Shown: in pieces, positions 1-11,061 of the stretch
How positions within the stretch are numbered: the first letter of the stretch is position 1
Layout: the number at the start of each line of letters is the position of its first letter
Assembly (NCBI GenBank): GCA_022419385.1
Contig: JAJUBI010000006.1
Location: forward strand, 124,001 to 188,000
Source of the DNA: Paraconiothyrium sp. Pb-2020
Lineage: Eukaryota; Ascomycota; Dothideomycetes; Pleosporales; Didymosphaeriaceae
Direction of reading: 5' to 3'
Length of the DNA: 64,000 nt
Made by a program: the position numbers and the translations under genes
Notes under the pieces: generated by a model
Database searches by the model: none
What the model saw: the letters and a program-made list of their open reading frames with translations, nothing else
What the model was told of the DNA's origin: nothing

Positions 1-2036
1 CAGCAGAAGGAACTCAACGATAAGATGAATCGTATGGGAGCAGAGCCAACCTCTGCTGATGACATCAACAATATTCTTAAGCGCCGCGGTCAGAAGATGT
101 TCGAACAATCGGGCAATCAGAAGAAGCTCGAAGAGCTTGACATTGATGCCCTGCTAGAGAACGCAGAAGAGCACAAGACTGAACAAGTGGGCGGTCTGAC
201 CTCTGACGGTGGCGAAGAGTTCCTCAAGGCATTCGAATACACGGATGTCAAGATCGACCTGGAATGGGACGACATCATTCCTAAAGACGAGCTCGATGCT
301 GTGAAGGCTGATATCCAGCAGCGCAAAGAGGAAGAGGAGACACAGAAGCTACTCGAAGAGAGCGCGCCCAGGAAACGTAAAGCGCATGCAAATTCCGGGG
401 ACCGTGAACAGCGCGCTGCTAAGAGGCGTGCGAGAGAAGTCATGCCCGGAAGCGACGATCCGTCAGACGACGAGGGCCCCAATAGCGACCCAAAGCGTCC
501 CATGGTCACAAACGAGATCCGCAAACTTGTCCACGCTTCTTACCGCTATGGCTCTTTTGACGAGCGTGGCGAGGAAATGATGCGGGACGCGAGACTCGTC
601 GGGCGCGATGTGGATGTTGTCAAGGCGGCCTTAGATGTGGTCATCGCCAAAGCTAAGGAAGAGATTGAAAAGCAACGGAGCGACTTCAAGAAAGAGGGCG
701 AAAGCAAGCAGCTCACCAAGAAGGACAAAAAGGCTGTGCTCTTCGACCATGAGGGCGTCAAAAAGATCAACGCCGAGACCATCCTCGACCGTCCGGTTGA
801 GATGCGTGTTCTCAAGGAAGCTATCGCCAGTATCTCAGACTGGCGTAACTTCCGGATCCCCGATGCCATCAAGCCGGCCAGCTACTCTTGTCCTTGGGGT
901 GCGCGGGAAGATGGCATGCTCATGATCGGTATCAACCGCCACGGATATGGCGCATGGGTGCCTATTCGTGATGATCCGGACCTAGGTTTGAAGGAGAAGT
1001 TTTTCCTGGAGGAGAATCGCGTGGACAAGAAAGAAGAGCGCAGCAAAAAGGAAGAGAAGAACGCCAAGTCACCCGGCGCGGTCCACCTCGTGCGTCGCGC
1101 AAACTACCTACTCACGGTTTTGAAGGACAAGACTGGTGCCGACCCCAACGCAAAGCGTCTCATGGAGAATCACCATCGCAACAATAAGAAGCACTTGAGT
1201 GCTGCGCGTCGGGTAGAGAAGGCTTCGAGCGTCTCAGCCAGTCCCGCTCCGTCCGGGTTGCGCAAGGGCATCTCTCGTGATTCGGAGAGGCCATCTCATC
1301 GTGCCAGCATCAGCGATAGTCGTCCTTCAGAGCGACCTGAGAGCCGCCAGCGTGACAAAGCGACCCCGGACCACCGGCATCGCCAGAGCGATCAGTACCG
1401 GCCTTCTGAGCTTGGCCGCAAAGACCATCGCAATGATCGCGGGAGCATCGACCGCCGCCCTCCCCATTCCAGTACACCTGAGATTCGTCGCAAGATCAGT
1501 GGTGACATGGCTGATCGTCCTCGACAGTCCGAAGAGCGGCATCGGCATCACGACAAGCACCACACGTCGCATGGACACGCAAACGGCCACGGTGGTCATG
1601 CGCACGGTGTCAATTCTCCTTCTCACAAGACCAAGGAAATGAAGGCTGATCCGGACATGGAGAAGGCTCTGAAGCAGGTGCACGATAACCTCGGCCGCCT
1701 GAAGAAGGCGACCAACAAGAATTATCCGGACAAGCAGCAGCTGGTCAAAGTGCTCAAGAAGGAGCTTATAGCTGTGGGTAATCACATCAACGTCCACATG
1801 CGGACGAACCCCGTTCGTGGGAACGAACTCTGGTGAGTAATACAGACGCAAGTCGTCAGAGAAGTACTAATACGGACATCAGGAAATACACGGTGAGCAA
1901 CTATTGGCCACGCAGCGACGCGACGGTGGAGAATGTGCAGGGCATGTACAAGCGCATGGTGTCTTCGGAATCTGGCGTCAAGCAGCAGAGCGGTCCGGAG
2001 AAAGCCAAGACCAACGGTCAAAGCAACGGAACATAA
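1..2036 (+). CDS. chd1: CHD1-type chromatin remodelling ATPase, C-terminal part (5' truncated by window edge)
   Basis: The model is 1..1832 joined to 1883..2036. The reading frame is open from base 1, so the gene begins outside the window and its chromodomains and SNF2 helicase core are not visible. What remains is the C-terminal portion of about 660 residues. It contains a SANT/SLIDE-like DNA-binding region (from 'IRKLVHASYRYGSFDERGEE' through 'WGAREDGMLMIGINRHGYG'), a basic, Ser/Arg/His-rich linker with a His-Gly run, and the CHD1 helical C-terminal domain (DUF4208; 'EKALKQVHDNLGRLKKATNK'). The 50-bp intron 1833..1882 has GTGAGT, a TACTAATAC branch site and CAG. Without splicing the frame stops at the donor. 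The last exon carries the expected Trp/Tyr-rich ending ('NYWPRSDATVENVQGMYKRM'). Family knowledge: CHD1 spaces nucleosomes over transcribed genes in the nucleus. Identification as CHD1 is firm, and the exon join is well supported. Confidence 0.9.
1833..1882 (+). other. Spliceosomal intron of chd1, textbook signals
   Basis: A GTGAGT donor, a TACTAATAC branch-site match and a CAG acceptor lie within 50 bp. It is a clear reference for what introns look like in this genome and was used as a guide for the other models. Confidence 0.85.
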
Positions 2037-3104
2037 AAGTGACGTGGGGCATCACGCAAAGACGAAACTAGAAGAGGCTTTTTGGCCCATGGATGACGAT
2101 AATCTTGCGGCATAGCGAAGGCGTTGTGGATATTAACATTGTTGGCGCAGATGTTTGTGCTTTTGTTTCGGTTACTTTCTGCATACACCAACCCACTTGA
2201 AGTCGGGCACACGGGATGGTAGACATACGGGTCATGTCATATTTCTGGCGCAACAACTCGCAGCATAAAACGACTGGGAGGGGTGGACTGTTCAGCATTT
2301 ACAGCCGGGTATGGGTTTTGCATCATGTTCTGGCGCGATGCAGGTTCGCATCGTCGCAGTGGTATATCACATTGTGTGTAGGCTTCGGCGCCTCATTGAT
2401 AGCATATAACCCAATAGCTTTAGGGATACCTAGCTGGCTGATGTTGCTAGATGGCTGGGTATCCTACTCAAGCATGCTTCGCATTCTTCATCCTGTACCT
2501 GCGAAGTCCATGAGAGCTAAGATAATTTTGACTATGGCTCTGTGGGATCCTCTGTCATTTAACGACCGCGGTAGGAATCGGCCGTTCACGATGTGCTCTG
2601 GTAAGCCAACAAAGGCCCAGATGGACGCCCCACCAGTCGACCCACTCCTAAGCCGATCTTAGGAGGTGAGGCGGAGGACAGCGGGCTCGTGTGACATGTT
2701 TGGTTCCAAGGTCTTGAGATTTTCTTCGTGTCGACCACGTTGACATGGGACCGCGTGAGCCATCTTGTGCTCCCAGTGAATGATGCAGCTCGCCATATGA
2801 CTCGACAAGCAAAGGGTGGGCAGATGGGCACAGGATGCGTGATGCTTTGCCGTTCACAGAAAGGCAGCACGCGGACGGAGGACCCGCAGCAACCGGGGGA
2901 TGCAAGGCGTGGAGGTGGAGCGAATGACGCACCAATCCCCTGTCACTCTGCCTTCACGTTGTCTGTGCACAGGCAGCCAGCCCGACTCTTGCGCAATGTT
3001 GCAGCCACAAAAGCGAAGCCACGGGCCATCACAGTATTCGGCGCCTCCTTGCGACTTACAACCTCCTCGCATGCCGCCGAGCCCAGAAATACCCCCATAG
3101 AACC
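2037..3104. other. Intergenic, chd1 3' to ppn1 5' side
   Basis: About 1.07 kb. The open frames here are short, mutually overlapping and show no recognisable protein. It should hold the chd1 terminator and the ppn1 promoter, but no specific element stands out. Confidence 0.6.
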
Positions 3105-5472
3105 ATGTTGCGGCCGTTGGATGCGCTCCTCGTTGCCCTGCTCGCGTCGTGTTCCAGCGGGCTGGAAGCATCGGCGCAGACGCACCTTGCCGCAGGTACA
3201 ATCGGAGCCTCTGCAAAGAGCCGCCAGCTGAGAGGACGTTTCCTCCACATCACTGGTCAGCCCCGCGTCCTTATCTTTCACCGCTGCAGCTCTTCTAATT
3301 AGGCGGATACAGACTTCCATCCCGACCCCTACTACGAGACATACTCGAGCACACAGGAAACCGCTGCATGCCACCGCAAACATGGCCCCGCCGGCTACTA
3401 CGGCGCCGAAACGTCGGCATGCGACTCGCCCGTATCCCTCGTCAACGCGACCCTGGACTGGATCAAGCACAATGTGGCCGACGATATTGATTTCGTGATT
3501 TGGACCGGCGACTCGGCGAGGCACGACAACGACGAGAAGCTGCCGCGCACCCAGCACGAGATCATTTCGCAGAACGAATTCATGGTGCAGAAGCTGACCG
3601 AGGTCTTTGGGAATGGCCACGACAAGGAGGACCCCACCAAAGCGTTCAAGATACCCATCGTACCGACCTTTGGAAACAACGACATCATGCCGCATAATAT
3701 CCTGCTGGCGGGCCCAAATAAGTGGACCATGAAGTACCTGGATATCTGGAGAGGATTCATACCAGAAGCGCAGAGGCATCAATTTCAGCAGGGCGGGTGG
3801 TTCTCGGTCGAGGTCATACCGGGAAAGCTGGCTGTAATCAGCTTGAACACCATGTGGGTACAATTCAATCCAAATCGTTGGAAGCAGCGGCGCTAACAAG
3901 CTTAGGTACTTTTTCACCTCCAACTCTGCCGTCGACGGATGTGCGAGGAGGAAAGAACCTGGCTACGAGCAGTTCGAGTGGCTGCGCATCCAGCTCCAGA
4001 TCATGCGAGACCGCGGCATGTCCGCCATCCTGATCGGCCATGTTCCGCCTGCTCGCGTCGACAGCAAGGAAAGTTGGGACGAGACCTGTTGGCAAAAGTA
4101 TGCGCTGTGGGAGCGACAATACCGGGACGTGATTGTGGGATCGCTCTTTGGGCATATGAACATCGACCACTTCATGCTGCAGGATTCCCATCACATCAAA
4201 AAGGGAGCCAAGGAGGGACAGATGGCGCCTCAAAGCAGCAAGGCCAAAGCCCAAACACAAGGAGGAGGATTGTTGACGGATGGAGAGATCACGGTAGCGT
4301 CTGCGTCCGACTATCTGGTCGACTTGAGATATTGGTGGTCGAAGCTGCCGTCACCCCCATCGAAGAAGAGCAAGCACCGATCGATCGCAGAATACGTCGA
4401 TGAAAAGGAGGAGGAGGAGGAAGATCTTTCTTTCTGGCAAAAGGCTGCTTCTGTCCTCTCAAAGTCCCACAAGAAACCAAAAGACGGCAAGAAGAAGAAG
4501 AAGTCCTTCCTCGACAAGATCGGCGGCCGTTACGCAGAGCGCTACAGCGTCTCCCTCGTGGCGCCCTCCGTCGTACCCAACTACTTCCCCACCATCCGCG
4601 TCTTCTCCTACAACACCACCGGCCTAGAACACCTCACCGTCACCCCCGTCTCCTCCCGCGAAACCTTCAGCAACTCCCTCCTCCAAAAGCTCGCCCCGGC
4701 CCACGCCTTCGCCGACGACGCCACCCACACGCACGACACCGAAACCATCCTCCGCAAAAAGCACAAAAGCAGCGAAAAAGAAAACCTCAAAAAGCGTCGA
4801 AAGTATAAATTCAAAGTCCCCCGCGGCCCTTCCAAGAGCGCGCCTCCAGGCCCGGCGTACAGCCCGCAAACACTCACCTTCACGAGCTACACGCAGTACT
4901 TTGCCAACCTGACGCACATCAACAACGATTTCGTCGCGGCGTCGTCCTCGTCTTCTCCCAACGACGCTTCTCCCCGTACTCTCTTCGGACTAGACATACA
5001 TCCAGACGGAAGCATCGAGCGCCTAGGTTGGAAAGAAGGCAAGCATGGGAAACACCAGGGAAAAAAACCACATCTTAAACCCCGGCCTAAGAAATTTGAA
5101 TTCGAGGTAGAGTATGATACTAGGACGGATGGGGCGTATAAGTTAAAAGACTTGACGGTCAGGAGCTGGTTGGACTTGGCGGGGAGGATTGGGAAGGGGG
5201 ATCATGGTGGGAAGCGTAGCGTTGCGGAAGAGGAGGGGGAGGGCGTGCAGATAGAGGGCGGCGTGGATGCGCAAGGGAAGAACAAGGGAAAGAAAGAAAG
5301 GAATAAAACGTGGTTGACGTTTGTGCGGCGCGCGTTTGTGGGCTCGGTGGATCCGAGGGAGGTGCAGGTTTTTGCTCAAGCTCCAGCGTCCGAGGGTTCT
5401 ATGGGTGAGCTGGGGGAGGAGGATGAAGAGGAAGAAGAGGGGGAGGAGGAGGCGGAGAATATAGAGCTGTGA
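3105..5472 (+). CDS. ppn1: Vacuolar endopolyphosphatase (PPN1/Phm5 family)
   Basis: The model is 3105..3255, 3313..3853, 3906..5472 and gives 752 aa. The enzyme hydrolyses long inorganic polyphosphate chains internally and, in the family, is a type II vacuolar membrane protein processed in the vacuole. The first ~20 residues form a hydrophobic signal-anchor. The metallophosphoesterase motifs are split by introns and only appear after splicing: 'GRFLHITD-FHPDP' across intron 1, 'FVIWTGDSARHD', 'PTFGNNDIMPHN', and 'AILIGHVPP' with 'GSLFGHMNIDHF' (metal-binding His). Intron 2 is 52 bp, with GTGGGT and a CTAAC branch site. The C-terminal half has a Glu-rich then Lys-rich insert (about residues 370-410) and a highly acidic tail. 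These low-complexity inserts are usual in this family but long here. Start chosen as the ATG before the signal-anchor. Confidence 0.92.
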
Positions 5473-5858
5473 GGAGAGCTTTGGCTTGGATAGATACCCC
5501 GTATTTTGACAGTGTGTTGCATTTAGCGCGGTGCGGGGACATGGGCATGGGCGTTTCTTACATTGCTTTACTTTTCTACCTCTATTAGACCAATATCGAA
5601 GTCGATTCGACGCAGTGCAGAGGATCTGAGAGATACAAGGAAGGCCGGACACGCCGTCTTAAAGATCTCAGGATCTCCTCATCCTGTTGTGGCGTGCTCC
5701 GAAGTCTCCAAATGGTCTCTGCTCACGCCGTGATACAGTGCATCATACAAACCGCGGGGAAGCTAGCCATTTCACGCACACAAAGTCTGTTATTCAACGC
5801 CTTTCTCCTTTGCGATACTAGCAACAGTATTTGCAGGGCTCTGGGCCGAGAAACAGAA
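5473..5858. other. Intergenic
   Basis: No gene seen. The reading frame of the next gene is open back to an ATG at 5694, so an N-terminal extension of 55 residues is possible, but it is not convincing. Confidence 0.4.
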
Positions 5859-6326
5859 ATGACCTCTAAACAAACCAATCACCAACAATCTCAAGACAGT
5901 CTGCCGTCGAAATCCCCCACAACGAACCATCGCACGATCATTAAGAATCTCCTCGACACCGTACGGAAGCAAGAGGACATCATGGAACACCTCCTTAGGG
6001 ATGTAGAATTCTTCCGCAAACAGGTTAAAACCTCTTTAGAGTACGACATCGGCGCCGGCGACTATCGCGAGGAGACATCAGACGGGACAGAATATGATAT
6101 GAGATGCGTATCGGACGCTGGGGACGGGACAATAAAGGAGAAAACAGCAGTGTTTTACATGGGGTACAAGACCGCTATGGACAACTTCCAGATGGGCTTC
6201 GAGAAGACGAAAGACCAGATTGAGAGCATCTGGAAAGATGTTGACGTGGGTGAGGGTTCCCTGGCGATGCCGAAATGGGCAGCAGACAATTTGGAGAAAG
6301 GGCGCAGGGCTGCAGCCCAAGAGTGA
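5859..6326 (+). CDS. Hypothetical protein, 155 aa
   Basis: I do not recognise a family. From the ATG at 5859 the protein starts with a Ser/Thr/Asn/Gln-rich stretch, then has a probable coiled-coil helix ('IIKNLLDTVRKQEDIMEHLL', 'RDVEFFRKQVKTSLEYD'), an acidic middle and a second helical region ('GYKTAMDNFQMGFEKTKDQI'). It ends in a charged tail with 'NLEKGRRAAAQE'. No signal peptide or membrane segment is seen from this start. An upstream in-frame ATG at 5694 would add 55 residues that look less protein-like, so I prefer 5859. It is intron-free. Length, composition and the amphipathic pattern favour a real gene over chance. Confidence 0.55.
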   Translation: MTSKQTNHQQSQDSLPSKSPTTNHRTIIKNLLDTVRKQEDIMEHLLRDVEFFRKQVKTSLEYDIGAGDYREETSDGTEYDMRCVSDAGDGTIKEKTAVFYMGYKTAMDNFQMGFEKTKDQIESIWKDVDVGEGSLAMPKWAADNLEKGRRAAAQE

Positions 6327-7792
6327 TAACTAGATTGTATCGAGGGGTTTTCCCGTACCTACTTCAGCACTGCCATAACGCGTCCGCGCCACTGGGGCCC
6401 TTCAAGGCTCCGTCTAATCAAGTACAGCTGTGCTGCTAAAAGCTTGTCCCGACGACCTTGCTTTCCGTTGTCCTTGGCTGCAGTTGCTTTCTTTGATAGC
6501 GCGCTTTGCTCCTGCCGCCTCGAGATTCTTGTAGCTCGTTGCCTACCTTTCCCATGACTACGTTGATGTACACGCGAAAAATATTTTGTTCTTGCAGTAA
6601 TCACATGACTCTAGATATTCTGCTTTAAACTGTCCTCCTGCGATGAGCTCAATTGGATCCGATGTGTCGGCTCAGCAGCATCGCTCATTTCACCGACGGT
6701 GCTGCACAATTTATTTCGGCTCGTTGTTGTTCCATCGCGTCAATCCGGTCTTAGGTGTAGGATATACAGCAACGCTAGCTGTAGCTAGCTACGCCCCGTA
6801 GAAATTCTAAACAATTGCTCGCTTTTGTAAGACTGTTATTGCATCTATAATCCTATGTAGATTTATAGTCTGATAAAGAAGTGTCTATATAAAGTTGCTG
6901 TATAGCAGTTCTAGCTATAAGCTACCATACCTAGAAAACCTATATAACCTCTAATATGCAAAACTGTATCGTATCAGGGTGCGCCGCTTGATTAGGGGAT
7001 GGGTATTGGACTGACTGGCTGCTATGCTATGCTATGCTATGCTATCCTGAATAATGTGTAGAAGGGGGGTGATGTGCTAAGTGGCCCGAGTACGCTTCGT
7101 GTACGCTTTGCAAGGGCTACGAGATAGCTCCACCCGATTCACAGCACGTATATCTTTCAAATGGACGGGGGATGTATCTCCGGAAGGATCCTGGGTAGAA
7201 GATGTAGATGGATAGGACTGTTAAGTGTATGACATTTTTACCTTTTTTTCGCTATGTGATGTCGAATCTAGATGTACGTTGAGAACGTGGGTCGGATAGT
7301 GTTGAATGACGAGATGAAACTTAGAATAGGGCACTGCTGTCAACGGAGGGGTACCAACGTGTATTGAACTAATTGTATAGAGTAGAGATAATCAATGATA
7401 GAGTGGATGGCGCGGTAGTGAGTCTCTGGGATAGTAGTAGTGCTCGACCTGAGCGATCTGTAAACGGAGCCTGGAACATAATAGTCCTGCGATCATGTAT
7501 ATATAGCCTATCTAAACCTTTTTTCCTGGGTAGCAATTCTATAGCAATTCGCTCACTGTACCAAATTAGGATTCTGCGCAGTAGATATGATATATTATCT
7601 AATAAAGATTAAACTGTAAACTATGGTAGGGTGGGAGCATTCTCGTCGCAAAGCACCGATAGTGGATATTGTAGAAAGGACTGTAAACTAGGTGTGCATA
7701 GTCTTGCCAAAGCGGGATTACGGTGGCTGTGGTAAGGAATTTATTCCCATACCTGACCGATCGCTCAAAAGCCTCAGGAGACATCTAGTCTC
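6327..7792. repeat. Gene-free AT-rich relic, possibly RIP-degraded repeat
   Basis: About 1.5 kb with no supportable gene. The core, about 6770-6970, is dominated by TA-rich words (GCTAGCTGTAGCTAGCTA, CTATATAAAG, AACCTATATAACC) and stands out from the flanking genic DNA. The stretch 7360-7620 is similarly AT-rich. TpA-rich gene-free islands in this fungal group are commonly remnants of transposons mutated by repeat-induced point mutation. The assignment is inference: no transposon protein or terminal repeat survives to name the element. Confidence 0.4.
7021..7045 (+). repeat. Pentanucleotide microsatellite (GCTAT)x5
   Basis: Five perfect tandem GCTAT units, seen directly. The same motif recurs in a shorter run near 19665. 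Confidence 0.9.
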
Positions 7793-8596
7793 CTAAGCTC
7801 GCGCAAATCGGAACCGAACCACTTGCGCCTGGAAGATGTCGCCGTTGTTGCGGGTAACCGACTTGACGCCTTCATCATGAGCGCTGACAACCCTCATACG
7901 GAGGTTGTCCGCAAAGTCTCGCACCTTCTCCTCACTGCCCAGGTCCATACCTGTATCCCACTTCTTCTGCCGCGACGGCTTCGCTAGAAACGGCCAGCCG
8001 CAGACGGACAACTCAAAGAAGCCGTTAGGTTTCAGATGCTCACGCGCCTCCCGCATCACCCCCTTGAGTAGCTCCTCATTGGACGTTACAGCTCGCAAAT
8101 TCTGGACGTCGTCGGTGGCGCTTCCGTAAACACCGCTATGCGGGTTGTCGAAGATGATCCGGTCGTAGGCTGGGGTGCCAAGCGGATATTTGGTTGCATC
8201 AAAACCACCGATGACCTTCGTGGTGTCTGGGACACCGTCGAGGCGCGATTCACCGATGAGTTGGATGTTGCGGATGTTGTCTTGGACTCTGTCTAGCGCG
8301 CCCTCTGTGTAATGGTAAGTGCCACCGGGAGAGGTGTCATCGTTCTCATGGACTTTATTCTTCTTGTCGAGGTCGCCGTAGAGGGCTTCGGTCTCTTCTC
8401 GTGTACGGAGTTCAGTCGCGGTGATGGTGACGCCCTGCAGAGTGCGCGACGCGCCTTCATTTGCAGCGCTGATGGGGCGCTCGTCGAGCCCCCAGCGACC
8501 TGCTTTGGCATCGTCGACCACGGAGTTTTGCTTTGCGAATTCCCATGGCGCGGAGTAGTCGCCGGAGCCCAGGAAAAGATATGAAAGGGTGGCCAT
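7793..8596 (-). CDS. DUF2431 / BMT5-like Rossmann-fold methyltransferase-domain protein
   Basis: A single exon of 267 aa. The protein has an N-terminal 'LFLGSGDYSAPWEFAKQNSV' motif equivalent to the glycine-rich SAM loop of this family, and the signature 'YDRIIFDNPHSGVYG', which corresponds to the F-DxIxFNFPHxG motif of DUF2431 proteins. A C-terminal strand-helix region follows ('LKPNGFFELSVCGWPFLAKP'). Yeast Bmt5 of this family methylates a uridine N3 in 25S rRNA. The pattern matches the family, but 'DNPHSG' differs from the canonical 'NFPHxG', so rRNA specificity cannot be assumed. It could be a paralogue with another substrate. There is no signal peptide, so it is likely nuclear or cytosolic. 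Confidence 0.7.
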   Translation of the reverse strand: MATLSYLFLGSGDYSAPWEFAKQNSVVDDAKAGRWGLDERPISAANEGASRTLQGVTITATELRTREETEALYGDLDKKNKVHENDDTSPGGTYHYTEGALDRVQDNIRNIQLIGESRLDGVPDTTKVIGGFDATKYPLGTPAYDRIIFDNPHSGVYGSATDDVQNLRAVTSNEELLKGVMREAREHLKPNGFFELSVCGWPFLAKPSRQKKWDTGMDLGSEEKVRDFADNLRMRVVSAHDEGVKSVTRNNGDIFQAQVVRFRFARA

Positions 8597-9261
8597 TTTG
8601 GATTGTATAGCGGTATGTGCTGCTGTTGGCCGTCAAGGCGCCGGGCGTTGTGCCTTTTAAATACAAGGTCAAATAAAGAAGTCAGTAGATCAACAGACTC
8701 AGCTTGGATGTGCCAGCATCAGGCTGAGCTGTTTGCATAGCTCAGCTACAGGTATACTAGCCCATGCAAGAGGTGGGCGCATGAGGATAAGGGGATGAAT
8801 GATGGTAACCTTGGAAGTCTTCAGAGGGTCAGCAGATGTAGCCTTCGTGTGCGAGCATCCAGCTGAACTGTCTGAATAGCTCAGCTACATGGCAGAATAC
8901 AGGGGAGTAGAAGCAGGCTTCAGCGGCGCTTGCAAGGTCATTGATAGAGCTCATGCAAGCGGCGGTCGGTTCAGCTGATGTGCAGAAAGCCACCAGTACT
9001 ATGCTTAGCTGTACGTCGAGCATGTGATCAAGCCATGGCGCATGCCACGGTTCTTTGACCGCCTCAACATTGTACGACATGGCTTCTGCTCCCATCGAAA
9101 CATGTTCTCTATCGCAGATGCGAGTACTCAGGTTTCAGTCCGCATGTTGCCTCGGCCCGCACCTGGTCCAAGCTCAAGCTTAACTTCACCCCACTCCGTT
9201 AATCCCATTCATTCCATTGACAAGGTCCGCATCATCCTCAATTTGAACATACGGACACACA
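8597..9261. other. Divergent intergenic region between the DUF2431 and DUF423 genes
   Basis: About 665 bp shared by two genes transcribed away from each other, so it should hold both promoters. It contains an imperfect ~45 bp direct repeat, listed separately. No open frame here looks real. Confidence 0.5.
8708..8895 (+). repeat. Imperfect direct repeat pair in a divergent promoter
   Basis: Copy 1 at about 8708-8757 and copy 2 at about 8846-8895 share GCATC, GCTGA(G/A)CTGT and a perfect ATAGCTCAGCTACA block. The period is about 138 bp. Each copy contains inverted GCTGAGCT/AGCTCAGC half-sites that could pair or bind a dimeric protein. Confidence 0.6.
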
Positions 9262-9687
9262 ATGCCTCCATTTTGGACAGTCGGTTGCCTTTATGGCGCC
9301 ACCTCCGTCGCCATCGGGGCCTTCGGCGCCCACGGCCTCAAGAAACGCATCGCCGACCCGCAGCGTATCACAAACTGGAGCACCGCGGCCCAATACCAAG
9401 TACACCCCCTTTCAGATTTAGCCCTGTAGCGAAAAGCTAACACATAATAGCTCATCCACTCCGCCGTCCTGACCCTCGCCTCCGTTGCCGCGCCCCAAAA
9501 CACCGTCGCTATGGGCCTCTTCACCGCGGGCATGACCATGTTCAGCGGGAGCATATATTTGCTTGTGTTGGATCCACAAAGATGGAAGTTTTTGGGTCCG
9601 GTGACGCCGTTGGGGGGATTGTGCTTGATTGGGGGATGGGTTGCGCTTGCGGTGGGAAGGAGGCCGGTTCTGCCGAAGTTTAAATAG
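9262..9687 (+). CDS. DUF423 / TMEM256-like small membrane protein
   Basis: The model is 9262..9399 joined to 9451..9687, 124 aa. The N-terminus has the family hallmark 'IGAFGAHGLKKR' after a first hydrophobic helix. Three further hydrophobic segments follow the splice site, including 'LFTAGMTMFSGSIYLLVL' and 'GPVTPLGGLCLIGGWVALAV' with the conserved Gly/Pro pattern. Four transmembrane helices in about 125 residues is the usual family layout. The 51-bp intron (GTACAC...GCTAAC...TAG) falls after codon 46 in phase 0. The biochemical role of this widespread bacterial and mitochondrial-type family is not established. Confidence 0.82.
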
Positions 9688-10128
9688 CTAGAATTTGAAA
9701 GAGGGAAGAGGCGGAGGGCTGAGGGAGAAGGGTCTATCATATCCATAAGGAGAAGGAGAGGGACGGATTGGTGTACGATACGTGTAGGCATTCGTGAAAT
9801 GGCGTTGTATGGGTATGCCTACACTCTGGCAATCGAGACTTATTGAACTCAGCTGTGTCGCAATCAATTCAGTTGAAAAGCATATCAGTAGCAGTATGAT
9901 TTTAAATCCACATCCAAATCCTACGTCACCGCGGCTTTCTACGCTCGCACGTATCTTTCAACTGGAGAGCACAAACCACGCGATCACGGACAATCTTTGT
10001 TTCCGTCACCCGGGCGGCACCTCTCAACTATATAAGTCAAACCCGGACCCCGCATTGTATAAGAGCCTCTGACCACCCATACTCGGGCTTATCTGCCGTT
10101 GCTGTGTCTTGATCCCTACATTGCAACC
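9688..10128. other. Intergenic, promoter of the first F-box-like paralogue
   Basis: About 440 bp with no gene. The only notable element is a TATATAA box about 95 bp before the next start codon. Confidence 0.5.
10029..10035 (+). promoter_or_regulatory. Candidate TATA box
   Basis: TATATAA followed by G, about 94 bp upstream of the ATG at 10129. The position suits a fungal core promoter. No experimental support. Confidence 0.45.
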
Positions 10129-11061
10129 ATGTCGTCAATTGAGGACCGTCACCCGCCTTCCAAGGGTATACCCCGCACCCTTCAGTCGGACAGGGAAGCT
10201 GTTGTGAGTCACTACTAGGTACCTTTAGATCGACCGGCAACGCCTAACATGCTACAGATTACGGAGAAGGCCGCCCATCAGAAAGAGGTGTTCCGATTCC
10301 TGGACTTGCCCCGGGATATACGCCTGATGGTCTATGAGGAGTGCCGCATCGAACGCAAGTACTACGATGCCACTACGGATTTCCGCAAAATATCACCAAA
10401 CGACACCGAGGTCGCTCTCGTTGTATGTTCGCTGCCAGCCGTTAAGCTGCTGCGAACTTGCACCACGATCTGCGAAGAAGCTGGTCCAGTATTCAAGCGC
10501 CAGCAACTGTACCACCTAGCTACCGAGCCTATAAGGTTAACCCTCAGGGGTTCTGCGGCACCCATATACTCAAGATGGTTGAAGGACATCGTTCTCCTCA
10601 TGGCAGGTCTTCGCACTCACTCTGCTATTGCTCCAGAGCAGACCGACCTAGCCGGATGGCTTCATGCACACAGTTGGGGCCCCAATACACACTCGCCTAG
10701 CCAAGCGCGAGAACTGTCTACAGCTGAGTCCGCGCGCAAGGAAAGAACGAAGCTCATTGTCTGCATCCTTTTCGCCGGCGGCGGTCTAGATAACACAGCC
10801 TGGAGTGGCGCGATGAGCGAAACACTATGGCTGTACAACGCTCTGCCCAGGGACAAAGATCTTGACCTGCGCGCAACAGGCACTGTAGACGTGATTCGTC
10901 GTGCGCAGTGCCTCTCCGATCCTCAGAAGCTCTACAGGGAGATAAGTTCTGCGGTCTTGCAGCTGCCCTGGCCTGGAATCAGAAGGGGTTACGCTACCTT
11001 CAAGGAGGGAGCACTCGTTGAGAAGGAGGAGTGGCATCGGGATTGGGTGGAGAGTGGATGA
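10129..11061 (+). CDS. F-box-like (2EXR-type) protein, tandem paralogue 1
   Basis: The model is 10129..10203 joined to 10258..11061, 292 aa. The core is 'FRFLDLPRDIRLMVYEECRI' (about residues 35-55), the Leu-Pro-x-Asp/Glu-hR-x-hVY/IF signature of the 2EXR/F-box-like domains that are hugely expanded in filamentous ascomycetes. 'LLRTCTTICEEAGPVF' follows, a conserved second block of the same proteins. The rest is unfamiliar. The 54-bp intron lies after codon 25. The next gene (11796) has the same exon layout and the same two blocks, so the pair arose by tandem duplication. F-box-like proteins often recruit targets for ubiquitination, but no partner can be inferred here. Confidence 0.75.

Noticed and set aside
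1327..1851. Long open frame antisense to chd1
   Set aside because: It is the shadow of a charged, His/Arg-rich coding region. CHD1 on the plus strand is certain.
6359..6604. Basic 81-codon minus-strand frame
   Set aside because: It has no early ATG. The apparent start is GTG, which is not expected for a fungal nuclear gene.
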